Counted from the stretch's first letter, positions 42,177 to 51,036 are shown. The stretch: DNA of 64,000 nt from an uncultured Bacteroides sp. (GCA_944320295.1 CALUGY010000039.1:1-64000); one strand, 5' to 3'. Made by a program: numbers and translations. The notes: generated by a model not told the origin, from the sequence alone.

Positions 42177-43562
42177 TCAGAAGAGGAAGCGCAGCACGTC
42201 GTTCAGGTTGGCCCAGATTAAGAGACCGAACAGGATGAACATACCGACCATCTGCGCCCGTTCCATGAACGCGTCGCTCGGCTTCCTCCGCGTCACTATC
42301 TCGTAGAGCAGGAAGAACACGTGCCCGCCGTCCAACGCCGGTATGGGCAGTATGTTCATGAAGGCCAGTATGACGCTCAAGAAGGCGCTCATCGACCAGA
42401 AGCGGTGCCAGTCCCAAGTATCCGGGAATATGCTTCCGATAGTGCCGAAGCCGCCCAGTTGCTTTGCCCCCTCCTTCGAGAATACGTATTTCATCTGCCC
42501 CACGTACCCCTTGAGCGTGTTCACTCCCAGCGCCACGCCGGCGGGGATGGACTCGAAGAATCCGTATTCCCGATGCACGACGGGCAGCAGACGGGCCGCC
42601 TCCGCCACGGCGAAAGTCCCAATCAGGTAGGCCGTGTCCGCCTGGAGCGTCACCTCGCGCTCCTGCCCGCCGCGCATGTAGGTGAGGCTTACCGTGCGCA
42701 AGGCCCTCGACAGGCTGTCCGCCTCCTGTGCCGACGTGGCCGAAGCCAAGAGCCGCGGTGCCTCCGACTGACGGCGGCGCATCTCGAAATAGAAATCCGT
42801 GTAGCTCACCGGCCTCCCGTCCATGCGTGTGATGCTGTCCCCCGGCATCATCCCCGCCGCCATGGCCGGCCCTCCTGCCTGGAGGCTGTCTATGACGAAG
42901 GGGTAGCGGAAGTCGGCGAAGCGTACGCTATCGGCCAGCAGTTGGTCCATCATGCCGTCGGGGATGTAGACCGACGCCTCCTGCCCCCCTCGGAGAACGG
43001 TCACCTGCCGGGCATCGACGATGGCCATCAGCAAGTCGCCGTCCATGCGCTCCAAAGGCACCCCGTCGGCCGAAAGGAGGACATCGCCGTCCTGGAATCC
43101 CGCCCGATGCATGGCTTCGTTGTACTCCATGCCCAGCGGGGCCTTCTGCACGGGGATGTACGTGTCGCCCCAGGCAAAGAGTATCATGGCATAGATGACG
43201 ATGGCCAGCAAGAAGTTGAATAGCACGCCGCCAGTCATGATGAGCAGCCGTTGCCAAGCGGGCTTGGCCCTGAACTCCCACGGCTGCACCGGCTTCTTTA
43301 ACTGCTCGGTGTCGAGCGACTCGTCAATCATGCCCGCAATCTTGACATATCCGCCCAGCGGCAGCCAGCCAAGGCCGTACTCCGTGTCGCTGTGCTTGGG
43401 CTTGAACTTGAAAAGAGTGAACCACGGGTCGAAGAAAAGGCAGAACTTCTCGACCCTGGTCTTGAACAGACGGGCGAACAAGAAGTGCCCCATCTCATGG
43501 ACAATGACCAGTATGGACAGGCTCAAAATGAGCTGCAAGGTCTTGATAAGGAATGTCTCCAT
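42177..43562 (-). CDS. rseP: RIP metalloprotease RseP (site-2 protease)
   Basis: Inner-membrane zinc protease that cleaves membrane segments of regulators such as anti-sigma factors. The 461 residues show HEMGH (His22, Glu23, His26) in the first membrane segment, WLPLGGYVKIAG after it, two PDZ domains in the periplasmic part (about 130-320) and the C-terminal NILPIPALDGGHVFF with the third zinc ligand. A variable 22-bp array separates it from dxr upstream. No extracytoplasmic sigma factor lies nearby in the window. Confidence 0.95.
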   Translation of the reverse strand: METFLIKTLQLILSLSILVIVHEMGHFLFARLFKTRVEKFCLFFDPWFTLFKFKPKHSDTEYGLGWLPLGGYVKIAGMIDESLDTEQLKKPVQPWEFRAKPAWQRLLIMTGGVLFNFLLAIVIYAMILFAWGDTYIPVQKAPLGMEYNEAMHRAGFQDGDVLLSADGVPLERMDGDLLMAIVDARQVTVLRGGQEASVYIPDGMMDQLLADSVRFADFRYPFVIDSLQAGGPAMAAGMMPGDSITRMDGRPVSYTDFYFEMRRRQSEAPRLLASATSAQEADSLSRALRTVSLTYMRGGQEREVTLQADTAYLIGTFAVAEAARLLPVVHREYGFFESIPAGVALGVNTLKGYVGQMKYVFSKEGAKQLGGFGTIGSIFPDTWDWHRFWSMSAFLSVILAFMNILPIPALDGGHVFFLLYEIVTRRKPSDAFMERAQMVGMFILFGLLIWANLNDVLRFLF

Positions 43563-43648
43563 TGTGTGAAATTATTACTGTTTCTTATTGATGTGCGTCT
43601 CTTTTTAGACCCTTTCGTATCTCATTGATACTCAAGGGCATTTTTATC

Positions 43649-43743
43649 CGTCCCCGAAGGGCGTCTCTTTAGTCCCCGACGAGGGTCTTGTTAGTCCCCG
43701 ACGAGGGCCTCGTTAGTCCCCGACGAGGAGCTCGTTGGGGACT
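43649..43743. repeat. Four-unit 22-bp array with terminal inversion
   Basis: Units begin at 43649, 43671, 43693 and 43715. The last three read AGTCCCCGACGAGG followed by GTCTTGTT, GCCTCGTT and AGCTCGTT. The first is CGTCCCCGAAGGGCGTC-like. The last unit continues into GGGGACTAACGAG, an inverted copy, so AGTCCCCGACGAG folds back on CTCGTTGGGGACT (43715-43743). It lies between dxr and rseP, both on the minus strand. The dxr 3' end has another weak hairpin AAACGGG/CCCGTTT (43751-43769) that overlaps its stop codon. Confidence 0.93.
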
Positions 43744-43767
43744 AACGAGAAAACGGGAAATCCCCGT

Positions 43768-44925
43768 TTATTTATTTGTAAGGATTTCTGCCACTATCCG
43801 GCGGGTCTCGGCGTCGGTCTCCACATAGTCCTCATAAGTGGGCTTCGCGATGAAGGAGACACGCTGCATGGCCCGGGCGATGGCGTCGCTCATCCCCAGG
43901 AAAGACACGCGGTCTGCCAGGAAGGCCTGCACACAGACCTCGTTGGCGGCGTTGACGATGCACGGCATGTTGCCCCCGCGGGACAGGGCCTCGTAGGCCA
44001 GCCCAAGGTTGGGAAAGCGCGCGGGGTCGGGCTGCTCGAACGTCAGGCTCCGGCAGGCGGCGAAATCCAGTCGGGGGAAGGAGGCCTTGAGCCTCCGCGG
44101 GTAGGAGAAGGCGTACTGTATGGGCAGGCGCATGTCCGGCATGCCGAGCTGGGCCTTGACCGCCCCGTCCTCGAACTGTACCATGCTGTGCACGATGGAC
44201 TGCGGGTGGACCACCACTTCTATCTGCTCCGGGCGCACGCCGAACAACCAACGGGCCTCGATTACCTCAAAGCCCTTGTTCATCATGGAGGCCGAGTCGA
44301 TGGTTATCTTAGCCCCCATCGTCCAGTTGGGGTGCCGCAGGGCCTGCTCCTTGGTGACGGTGGCCAACTGCTCGCGGGTGAAGGTGCGGAACGGTCCGCC
44401 TGAGGCGGTGAGTATCACTTTCTCTATGGGGTTTCCCGCCTCTCCCGCCAGGCATTGGAATATGGCCGAGTGCTCGGAGTCGACGGGGAGTATGGGGGTG
44501 CCGTTTGCCCGCGCCAGACCGTTTATCAGCTCCCCGGCCACCACCAGCGTCTCCTTGTTGGCCAGGGCGATGGGTTTCCGGGCGCGTATGGCATTCATAG
44601 TGGGCTTCAGCCCGGCATAGCCCACCATGGCTGCCAGCACCATGTCCACGGGGCCTTCCTGCACTATCTGGCACAGGGCGTCCGTCCCGGCGTAGACCTT
44701 GATGGGCAGGTCGGCCAATGCTTCTTTCAGTTGGGAGTATTTCGCTTCGTTGGCTATCACCACGGCCTCCGGCCTGAACTTCCGGGCCTGTCGGGCCAGC
44801 AAGTCCACGCTGTTGTTTGCCGTCAGCACATACGCCTCATACTCATCGGGGTGCTCTTCTACCACCTGCAAGGCTTGGGTGCCTATAGAGCCGGTGGACC
44901 CCAGTATGGCAAGTTGTTTCTTCAT
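43768..44925 (-). CDS. dxr: 1-deoxy-D-xylulose 5-phosphate reductoisomerase
   Basis: Second enzyme of the MEP isoprenoid pathway. It makes methylerythritol 4-phosphate from DXP with NADPH. The 385 residues carry the NADPH motif LGSTGSIGTQALQV, LANKETLVVAGELI, metal-binding DSEHSAIFQCL, GPFRTF, SASMMNKGFEVIEARWLFG, and a C-terminal helical domain with NAANEVCVQAFL. All catalytic segments are intact. It sits between an M23 peptidase gene (3 bp after its stop) and rseP. Confidence 0.96.
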   Translation of the reverse strand: MKKQLAILGSTGSIGTQALQVVEEHPDEYEAYVLTANNSVDLLARQARKFRPEAVVIANEAKYSQLKEALADLPIKVYAGTDALCQIVQEGPVDMVLAAMVGYAGLKPTMNAIRARKPIALANKETLVVAGELINGLARANGTPILPVDSEHSAIFQCLAGEAGNPIEKVILTASGGPFRTFTREQLATVTKEQALRHPNWTMGAKITIDSASMMNKGFEVIEARWLFGVRPEQIEVVVHPQSIVHSMVQFEDGAVKAQLGMPDMRLPIQYAFSYPRRLKASFPRLDFAACRSLTFEQPDPARFPNLGLAYEALSRGGNMPCIVNAANEVCVQAFLADRVSFLGMSDAIARAMQRVSFIAKPTYEDYVETDAETRRIVAEILTNK

Positions 44926-44928
44926 ATC

Positions 44929-45792
44929 CTAATAGACAATGTATTGTTCCGGATTCACGGGGCGCCCTTTGCGCCAAAGCTCGAAGTGCAGGTGTCCGAC
45001 GCGCCCGTCTTCCTCCCCGCCCGCAGCCACGGCGATGGCCTCTCCGCCCTTCACGGCGTCCCCCTCGTGCTTCAGCAGCGTCCCGCAATGCTTGTACACC
45101 GATACGAAATCCTGGTTGTGTTGCACCACGAGCACGTAGCCGTCTCCCGCCACAAAGGCGCTCATCAGTACCGTACCGTCCAGCACGGAGAGTATGCTCT
45201 CCCCGTCGGCCAAGGCAATGTCGGTGCCGTAGTGCCTCAACGCGGTGTCGAATGGCTTGACGGGGAGACCCGTCACGGGCTTGTAGAACAACAGCCCGTC
45301 GGCCTCCGAGCGTGAGGCTATCGTAGTCAAGTTGTATTTCTCTGTCTCTTCATATTGCTGTCGGAAAGCCAGTTCGCGGGCGGTCGGCTCCATCAGCGAG
45401 TCCTCTTGCATGTTCACCAGCGAATCGAGCGAAGGCACAGTATCGGCCTTTATCTTCCCCTGGAAGATGTCCTGGATGTTCATGATGTACAGCTGCTGCC
45501 TTTCAAGCACGGCTTGCAACGAATCGGCGCGCAAGGCGTTGTTCACCACCTGCGCCCGTATCTCACTATTCATATACCCCGGCAAGTAATTGCGCAAGGG
45601 CGTGAAGGCTATAAGCAACGATGCCAACACAAACAAAAGAGTAAGCGTAAACACCAAGATGGAGATGCCGTTAAGCTTTGACACGCGCAGCCCCGCTACC
45701 TCTTCCAATGTGTTTTCATTGGATATGGTAATCTTGTACTTGAACTTGATGTCCTTCCAGAATGGCTTGCGCTTTCGTCTTTTGTCTTGCAT
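44929..45792 (-). CDS. M23-family peptidase-like membrane protein
   Basis: A 287-residue protein with a basic N-terminus, one membrane segment (about 40-65), a coiled-coil-like periplasmic stretch (about 75-160) and a C-terminal M23/LytM domain. The zinc ligands are visible as HYGTDIA (His and Asp) and HLHFELW (HxH). LytM proteins cut peptidoglycan peptide bridges or activate amidases. The frame begins with TTG at 45822 overlapping rimM, but the ATG at 45792 (MQDKRRKRKPFWKD) is preferred. It is coupled to dxr downstream and rimM upstream. Confidence 0.88.
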   Translation of the reverse strand: MQDKRRKRKPFWKDIKFKYKITISNENTLEEVAGLRVSKLNGISILVFTLTLLFVLASLLIAFTPLRNYLPGYMNSEIRAQVVNNALRADSLQAVLERQQLYIMNIQDIFQGKIKADTVPSLDSLVNMQEDSLMEPTARELAFRQQYEETEKYNLTTIASRSEADGLLFYKPVTGLPVKPFDTALRHYGTDIALADGESILSVLDGTVLMSAFVAGDGYVLVVQHNQDFVSVYKHCGTLLKHEGDAVKGGEAIAVAAGGEEDGRVGHLHFELWRKGRPVNPEQYIVY

Positions 45793-45818
45793 GTTCCTCG
45801 GATTTATTGCATTTGTCG

Positions 45819-46358
45819 TCAAGCTTCCTCTGCCTCGTCCGGCGCAAGCAGGCCTTGCGGCAGGTTCATGGTAAGCACCCGATGCTCGCGGTCCACTCCG
45901 ACAATGAACTCCTCACAGGCGGGTAACAACAGCTCCCCGCTTTTCCCCTCCACCACAAAAAGGGTATTGGCCGTGGAGTCATCCACTTCCGCCACTTCGC
46001 CCAGTTCCCCATGACACAGATCTTCCACACGGAAGCCCACAAAGAAGTTCCACGTCAATTCACCCGTACCGCTATCATCAGTAACATGTTTTATCGGGAA
46101 ATACACCTCCACATTCGTGAAAGCACGGGCCTGCTCGGCGGTCTCTATCCCCTCGAACTTGACAAGCGCGCTCGTATCCGAGCGGAACCGGTATTCTTCC
46201 ATAAAGAAAGGTACGAGAATACCATCTATCAAGCAGATCAGATATTCAGCCTCTACACGATCAAATATATCATCGGTAAATGTAAATTGTAGCTCCCCGT
46301 GAATACCGTGAGGCTTGTTCAAGACTCCAATCTTATAGACTTCTTCTCGCTTTATCAT
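45819..46358 (-). CDS. rimM: Ribosome maturation factor RimM
   Basis: Helps process and assemble the head of the 30S subunit. The 179 residues contain [19 protein letters not shown] with the family GxxxxxxGxxGE-like start, [25 protein letters not shown] in the first domain, and [21 protein letters not shown] with the PRC-barrel domain ending [34 protein letters not shown] region. It is followed by the M23 peptidase gene and preceded by the DUF4290 gene with a 27-bp gap. Confidence 0.94.
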   Translation of the reverse strand: MIKREEVYKIGVLNKPHGIHGELQFTFTDDIFDRVEAEYLICLIDGILVPFFMEEYRFRSDTSALVKFEGIETAEQARAFTNVEVYFPIKHVTDDSGTGELTWNFFVGFRVEDLCHGELGEVAEVDDSTANTLFVVEGKSGELLLPACEEFIVGVDREHRVLTMNLPQGLLAPDEAEEA

Positions 46359-46385
46359 GTTTGTCAGGGACGATTTCTTACTGGT

Positions 46386-47021
46386 TCAACGTCGCTTTTT
46401 GTTGTTATTATTACGATAGTTGTTATTACGGTTGCCGCCGTTTGGAGTATTTCCCTTTGTCCGGCAATTCATGTCGATGCGTGCAGCCATGAGACGTATG
46501 ATATTTTCGTCCATACTAAGCCGTCCTTCCGACAATTCACGCAAGTCATCCGCTATCTTGAGGTCGTCTACCGCATCTTTATTCCATGCCATGTGATCTT
46601 TCCTCATGTGATTGCATATCAAGGCCACTAAGTTCTGCTTCTCGTCCCCTTCCGGTAATTCACAGGCCTTATCGATAAGTACCTCCAGCAAATGGCCGTA
46701 ATGGCGGTAATGCATCTTCGAGTTAGGATAAGGCACGATGTCGGGCTTACAATCGAGGTTGTCCTTACGTACCACCTCATACGGATAGTCTATATCCAGT
46801 TTGAAATCCGACATGATGGCCAGATGATCCCATAGTTTATGTTTGAAATCTGGCACGTCACGCAAATGAGGAAACATATTCCCCATGATTGCAATGATTG
46901 TATTGGCACAACGCTGACGCTCGCTACGATCTGCTATCGTCAAAGCATAATCCACCATATTTTGAATGCTACGTCCGTATTCCGGCAAGGGCATTCGCTT
47001 TTGTTGAGTATTATATTGCAT
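46386..47021 (-). CDS. DUF4290 protein
   Basis: A 211-residue cytoplasmic protein with the Bacteroidetes DUF4290 features: LPEYGRSIQNMVDYA near the start, HLRDVPDFKHKLWDHLAIMS, and VPYPNSKMHYRHYG. The C-terminal 25 residues are Asn/Arg/Lys-rich (NGGNRNNNYRNNNNKKRR), a low-complexity basic tail that could bind nucleic acid. The function is unknown. In some Bacteroides genomes, as I recall, murA follows it. Here rimM follows directly. Confidence 0.85.
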   Translation of the reverse strand: MQYNTQQKRMPLPEYGRSIQNMVDYALTIADRSERQRCANTIIAIMGNMFPHLRDVPDFKHKLWDHLAIMSDFKLDIDYPYEVVRKDNLDCKPDIVPYPNSKMHYRHYGHLLEVLIDKACELPEGDEKQNLVALICNHMRKDHMAWNKDAVDDLKIADDLRELSEGRLSMDENIIRLMAARIDMNCRTKGNTPNGGNRNNNYRNNNNKKRR

Positions 47022-47046
47022 GTATCTCTAATGAATTTGTTAATGG

Positions 47047-47739
47047 TCACAACAACTTTTTAGGTGTCCCGGCAACGAACTCCTTCAAATAGAAAGGCTC
47101 AAAATAAGCCACATCCTTGAAATCGTTCTCAGCCACAGCTTTCTCCGCCAAAGGAAACATCATCCTTGCCGAGGGATAGATGCCATCTATGAAACGCGCA
47201 TTCGGATGCACAATCCGAGATTTACATTTTGCCGCCCCGTTGCCAAAGAAATATACAGGATGCTCATCCATGAATTCCGCATAAGAGTGTTCATCTATGA
47301 TGTCGGCCGAAATGTCACGCACCGTTCTCAAGGCACGATCATATACAGCTGCATAGACTTCCATGCGGCGCGCATCTATCATAGGGCATAACAAAGCATC
47401 ATCCGGCAACTCATCATGATAGAGCAATATGGGGACACATTGCAATTTCAAGGTTGGAATGCCTATAAGCGGCAAATCGCGGCCGTAGCAAACACCTTTG
47501 GCCATGGATACGCCTATGCGCAAACCGGTATATGAGCCTGGACCGCAACTCACCGCCACCGCATCGAGCGGCATGGCATGGCTATCCACGAACGACAACG
47601 CTTCCTTGACAAACACGCCCAGAAGTGTAGCATGTGATGGCCCGTTCAGTTCTTCTTTTTCAAATACATTTTGCCCGTCTTCACTCACAGCTACCGAGCA
47701 TACCGAGGTAGACGTTTCAATATGTAAGATGCACGACAT
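47047..47739 (-). CDS. tsaB: tRNA threonylcarbamoyladenosine biosynthesis protein TsaB
   Basis: Non-catalytic partner of TsaD in forming t6A37 on tRNAs that read ANN codons. The 230 residues contain LHIETSTSVCSVAV, the dimerisation region SCGPGSYTGLRIGVSMAKG and the C-terminal FEPFYLKEF. It is shorter than TsaD and lacks its metal-binding HxxxH, as expected. It ends 25 bp before DUF4290 and is divergent from yicC across a 98-bp promoter region. Confidence 0.95.
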   Translation of the reverse strand: MSCILHIETSTSVCSVAVSEDGQNVFEKEELNGPSHATLLGVFVKEALSFVDSHAMPLDAVAVSCGPGSYTGLRIGVSMAKGVCYGRDLPLIGIPTLKLQCVPILLYHDELPDDALLCPMIDARRMEVYAAVYDRALRTVRDISADIIDEHSYAEFMDEHPVYFFGNGAAKCKSRIVHPNARFIDGIYPSARMMFPLAEKAVAENDFKDVAYFEPFYLKEFVAGTPKKLL

Positions 47740-47786
47740 ATGGAATACTTGGTTTGTTTAATTGGCTGACAAAAATACGTGATTAT

Positions 47787-47817
47787 TTTCACTAATTAAA
47801 ATAATCCTGTAATTTTG
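47787..47817 (+). promoter_or_regulatory. Promoter of the yicC-gmk-nadD operon
   Basis: TTTC (47787-47790), 19 nt, then TAATTTTG (47810-47817) fits the Bacteroidetes promoter apart from one base of the -33 element. The yicC ATG follows 20 nt later. Confidence 0.72.
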
Positions 47818-47837
47818 CGCAAAACTTAAGAAGCATT

Positions 47838-48716
47838 ATGATACAGTCAATGACGGGCTACGGCAAAGCAACCGCCGAACTGCCTGACAAGAAAATCAAC
47901 ATCGAAATAAAGTCGCTCAACAGCAAGTCCATGGACATATCCACCCGCATTGCTCCCATTTACCGCGAAAAGGAAATGGAAATGCGCAACGAGATAACCA
48001 AAGCGCTGGAAAGAGGCAAAGTGGACTTCTGCCTATGGATAGAGAAAGACGATGCAAGCCAAATAGCCACACCCATAAACAAAGAACTGATAGAGCTTTA
48101 CTATAAGCAAATCAAAGACATCGTGGCAACGACAGGCATTCCTGAGCCTAACGACTGGTTTGCCACCTTGCTCCGCATGCCGGACGTGATGGCCAAGAAC
48201 GAAACGCAGGAGTTGAGCGAAGAAGAATGGCAGACGGTACACGCCGCGATAAGCAAGGCCATCGACCAGCTTATAGACTTCCGCAAACAAGAGGGACAGG
48301 CACTTGAAAAGAAGTTCCGGGAAAAGATAGACAACATCACACACCTGCTGCAAGAAGTGGAACCCTATGAAAAGGAACGCGTAGGCAAGATAAAGGAACG
48401 CATCACCGACGCACTTGAAAAGACCATTGCCGTGGACTATGACAAGAACCGTCTGGAGCAGGAGCTCATCTACTACATAGAGAAGTTGGACGTGAACGAG
48501 GAGAAGCAACGTCTGGCCAACCATCTGAAATACTTTGTGCACACCATGGAGAACGGCAGCGGGCAGGGCAAGAAGCTGGGATTCATAGCCCAGGAAATGG
48601 GCCGCGAGATAAACACCCTCGGAAGCAAGTCCAACCATGCCGAAATGCAAAAGATTGTCGTGCAGATGAAAGACGAACTGGAGCAAATCAAAGAACAAGT
48701 GCTGAACGTGATGTAA
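47838..48716 (+). CDS. yicC: YicC-family endoribonuclease
   Basis: A 292-residue protein of the YicC/YloC family, shown elsewhere to act in RNA decay. It starts with the invariant MIQSMTGYGKA and contains LNSKSMDISTRI, DKNRLEQELIYYIEKLDVNEE and the C-terminal DUF1732 region MGREINTLGSKSNHAEMQKIVVQMK. The family members typically have about 290 residues, so this copy looks intact. It leads the operon with gmk, whose ATG lies 26 bp downstream. Confidence 0.94.
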   Translation: MIQSMTGYGKATAELPDKKINIEIKSLNSKSMDISTRIAPIYREKEMEMRNEITKALERGKVDFCLWIEKDDASQIATPINKELIELYYKQIKDIVATTGIPEPNDWFATLLRMPDVMAKNETQELSEEEWQTVHAAISKAIDQLIDFRKQEGQALEKKFREKIDNITHLLQEVEPYEKERVGKIKERITDALEKTIAVDYDKNRLEQELIYYIEKLDVNEEKQRLANHLKYFVHTMENGSGQGKKLGFIAQEMGREINTLGSKSNHAEMQKIVVQMKDELEQIKEQVLNVM

Positions 48717-48742
48717 CCCCATATCCTTTATAACATATATAT

Positions 48743-49306
48743 ATGTCCAAACTCATCATCTTCTCCGCACCGTCAGGGTCGGGCAAATCCACCATCATCA
48801 ACTACCTGCTGGCACAGGGACTGAACCTGGCATTCTCCATCTCGGCCACCAGCCGCCCGCCGCGGGGCACGGAGACCAACGGCGTGGAGTACTTCTTCCT
48901 GACACCCGACGAGTTCCGCAGACGCATTGCCCACGGCGACTTCCTGGAATACGAGGAAGTGTACCACGACCGCTTCTACGGCACGCTGAAGGAGCAGGTG
49001 GAACGGCAGCTGCAAGCCGGGCAAAACGTAGTGTTCGACGTGGACGTGGTAGGCGGATGCAACATCAAGCACCATTACGGCAGCCGCGCCCTCTCCATAT
49101 TCATACAGCCCCCCTCCATAGACGAGCTGCGCCGCCGCCTTGAAGGACGGGGCACGGACACACCGGAGGTGATAGCCGACCGCGTGGCAAAGGCGGAATA
49201 CGAGCTGACATTCGCGCCAAAGTTCGACAAAATCATCATCAACGATGACTTGGAGCAGGCAAAGGCCGAAGCCCTGGCAACCATAACCAAATTCCTGGAA
49301 TCATGA
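48743..49306 (+). CDS. gmk: Guanylate kinase
   Basis: Phosphorylates GMP to GDP. The 187 residues include the P-loop [11 protein letters not shown], the GMP-binding [20 protein letters not shown] and [18 protein letters not shown] in the middle, and the lid with [10 protein letters not shown]. The gene overlaps the following small membrane-protein gene by 4 bp (ATGA). The yicC-gmk-nadD order is common in this phylum. Confidence 0.96.
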   Translation: MSKLIIFSAPSGSGKSTIINYLLAQGLNLAFSISATSRPPRGTETNGVEYFFLTPDEFRRRIAHGDFLEYEEVYHDRFYGTLKEQVERQLQAGQNVVFDVDVVGGCNIKHHYGSRALSIFIQPPSIDELRRRLEGRGTDTPEVIADRVAKAEYELTFAPKFDKIIINDDLEQAKAEALATITKFLES

Positions 49307-49539
49307 GATACGAAAACGGAGGGCTGAAGAACCAACTGGCCCCACGCAACAACAGCCGCAAGATGAACAAACTGTTGCTCGCAATCAACGCCGTGCTGTG
49401 CGTCTGCGCGCTCGTCATCGGCATCTTCCACCTCTATTACGAAGAGCCCACCATCGCCCTGGCCATGCTGCTCGTCATGCTCATCACGGCCATCAACGTG
49501 TGGGAAGCCTTCAAGAGGCTCAAGCGGAAAGCCCAATGA
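49303..49539 (+). CDS. Small membrane protein of unknown function
   Basis: A 78-residue protein with two hydrophobic helices (about 23-42 and 49-66) and basic ends. I do not recognise a named family. It overlaps gmk by 4 bp at the start and nadD by 4 bp at the end (ATGA junctions), so it is tightly coupled in the operon and is likely real. Whether it interacts with nucleotide metabolism enzymes is unknown. Confidence 0.72.
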   Translation: MRYENGGLKNQLAPRNNSRKMNKLLLAINAVLCVCALVIGIFHLYYEEPTIALAMLLVMLITAINVWEAFKRLKRKAQ

Positions 49540-50123
49540 CGCCGCGCCCCATGCACATCGGCCTGTTCAGCGGCTCGTTCAACCCCGTGCACATCGGGCA
49601 CCTGGCCCTGGCCAACTACCTCTGCGAGTTCGGCGGGATGGACGAGGTATGGTTCGTCGTCTCCCCGCGCAACCCCTTCAAGATAGGGCAGGAACTGATG
49701 CCCGACGAGCTGCGCCTCGAACTGGTGCGCCTCGCCACCCACGGCTACCCCCGCTTCCGCACCTCCGACATCGAGTTCCACCTGCCGCGCCCGTCATACA
49801 CCATCCACACCCTCGACCGCCTGCGGGAACTCCACCCCGGGCACACGTTCCACCTCATCATCGGGTCGGACAACTGGCCCGCCTTCCCGCGCTGGCACCA
49901 GGCGGAACGCATCCTCCGCGAGCACCACATCGTGGTCTACCCCCGCCCCGGCTACCCCGTCGACACCTCACAACCCCTGCCCCCGCACGTCCGCCTCGTG
50001 CAGTCGCCCGTGTTCGACATAAGCTCCACCTTTATCCGCCAAGCGATGGCTCAGGGAAAAGACGTGCGCTACTTCCTGCACCCCGCCGTCTACGAACGGT
50101 TGAAATCCCTCCCGCACGGCTGA
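49536..50123 (+). CDS. nadD: Nicotinate-nucleotide adenylyltransferase
   Basis: Adenylates nicotinate mononucleotide in NAD synthesis. The 195 residues begin with [20 protein letters not shown], containing the HxGH nucleotidyl-transfer motif (HIGH), and include [38 protein letters not shown] and the ISSTFIRQ motif that binds ATP. The ATG at 49536 overlaps the upstream stop. The frame is open to 49398 but that part is not NadD. A second ATG at 49551 (MHIGLFSG) is also possible. Confidence 0.95.
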   Translation: MTPRPMHIGLFSGSFNPVHIGHLALANYLCEFGGMDEVWFVVSPRNPFKIGQELMPDELRLELVRLATHGYPRFRTSDIEFHLPRPSYTIHTLDRLRELHPGHTFHLIIGSDNWPAFPRWHQAERILREHHIVVYPRPGYPVDTSQPLPPHVRLVQSPVFDISSTFIRQAMAQGKDVRYFLHPAVYERLKSLPHG

Positions 50124-50172
50124 AACAGCACGAAGGCACCGTCCCTACGCAATCACGAATATTTACAATAGC

Positions 50173-50286
50173 ACCCCACGCGCGGCCGTCCGCTGCACCC
50201 CACGCGTGGATGCCAACAATACCCCACGCGTGGGGTATGACAAGGGGTCACGCGTGGGTGGCGATGGTACCCCACGCGTGGGGTAC
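50173..50286. repeat. Five-unit 24-bp palindromic array (CCCCACGCGTGGGG)
   Basis: Cores ACGCGC (50178) and ACGCGT (50202, 50226, 50250, 50274) are exactly 24 bp apart. Units 3 and 5 are perfect 20-bp palindromes, ATACCCCACGCGTGGGGTAT (50219-50238) and GTACCCCACGCGTGGGGTAC (50267-50286). The others are partial. It lies in the 436-bp gap between nadD and HU. Downstream of it are an A-tract, G+C-rich hairpin fragments and a -7 box for HU. No gene is credible in the gap. Confidence 0.95.
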
Positions 50287-50495
50287 TTTTGCCGGATAAA
50301 AACCCCTTCAGAAGTACCTGTAGAGCCACCCCCACGGAAATGCCACGGAAGCGGGAAAGAAAAGGAAATTAGTTTACAAACACACCATCCCGCGCCACAC
50401 CCCGGCATCCACCCGCCACAATGCCTCCCCGGCACGCGCGAAGACTTTTCTGAAAAAAAACTCCGAAATATGTTCTCCGAGCCACAGAAAAGCTA

Positions 50496-50503
50496 TATAT
50501 TTG
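50496..50503 (+). promoter_or_regulatory. -7 element of the HU gene
   Basis: TATATTTG matches TAnnTTTG and lies 56 nt before the HU ATG. The -33 element is not clear. Confidence 0.55.
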
Positions 50504-50559
50504 CAGTCCAAAAAATTAGGAAACCAAACATAATTAGTAACAATATATTTTTAATAGCT

Positions 50560-50835
50560 ATGACTAAAGCTGATATCGTAAACGAAATCACAAAGAACAC
50601 GGGGATTGACAAAGTCACAGTACTTGCAACCGTTGAAGCGTTCATGGAAACCGTAAAAGCATCTTTGTCGAAAGACGAAAATGTCTATTTGCGTGGTTTT
50701 GGCAGTTTCATCGTAAAGAAAAGAGCACAAAAAACCGCTCGCAACATCTCGAAGAACACTACCATCATCATTCCGGAGCACAACATTCCGGCTTTCAAGC
50801 CTGCCAAGACTTTCACTCTCTCGGTGAAGAAATAA
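50560..50835 (+). CDS. HU-family DNA-binding protein
   Basis: Small histone-like protein that bends and compacts DNA. From ATG at 50560 it has 91 residues and the HU fold: MTKADIVNEI, the amphipathic helix with VEAFMETVK, and the DNA-binding arm region YLRGFGSFIVKKRAQKTARN with PAFKPAKTF. The Pro expected at the tip of the arm is replaced by the INKNT-type sequence (ISKNTTIIIPEHNIP). The longest frame from 50206 crosses the palindromic array and is rejected. The next gene is a 30-residue basic protein. Confidence 0.95.
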   Translation: MTKADIVNEITKNTGIDKVTVLATVEAFMETVKASLSKDENVYLRGFGSFIVKKRAQKTARNISKNTTIIIPEHNIPAFKPAKTFTLSVKK

Positions 50836-50874
50836 CAATTATTAGTACTAACTTAAAATTAAAGGAACAAAGCT

Positions 50875-50967
50875 ATGCCAAGCGGAAAAAAGAAAAAAAG
50901 ACATAAAATGTCTACGCACAAGCGGAAGAAAAGACTAAGAAAGAACAGACATAAAAGTAAGAAGTAA
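50875..50967 (+). CDS. 30-residue basic protein, AURKAIP1/COX24 (mS38-like) type
   Basis: ATG at 50875 opens a 30-codon frame that encodes MPSGKKKKRHKMSTHKRKKR followed by LRKNRHKSKK. It has 20 basic residues out of 30. The THKRKKRLRKNRHK motif matches the short AURKAIP1/COX24-domain proteins of Bacteroidetes, related to mitochondrial ribosomal protein mS38. It is preceded by AAAGGAACAAAG, a purine-rich sequence 6-12 nt before the start, and follows HU by 39 bp. It is too short for most automatic gene callers. A role on the ribosome is inferred. Confidence 0.82.
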   Translation: MPSGKKKKRHKMSTHKRKKRLRKNRHKSKK

Positions 50968-50990
50968 TTTCTAGTCTGAAACGACAGAAT

Positions 50991-51036
50991 AAAGAACAAA
51001 CTTGTGAAATCATCTACTCGCGGGTTTGTTCTTTGT
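50991..51036 (+). terminator. Hairpin after the 30-residue gene
   Basis: AAAGAACAAAC (50991-51001) pairs perfectly with GTTTGTTCTTT (51024-51034), then GTTTAAG follows. The stem is A/T-rich and the loop long, so this is a weaker terminator than others in the window. Confidence 0.65.

Noticed and set aside
50206..50559. N-terminal extension of HU
   Set aside because: It translates the CCCCACGCGTGGGG array and the promoter. HU proteins have about 90 residues, as obtained from ATG 50560.
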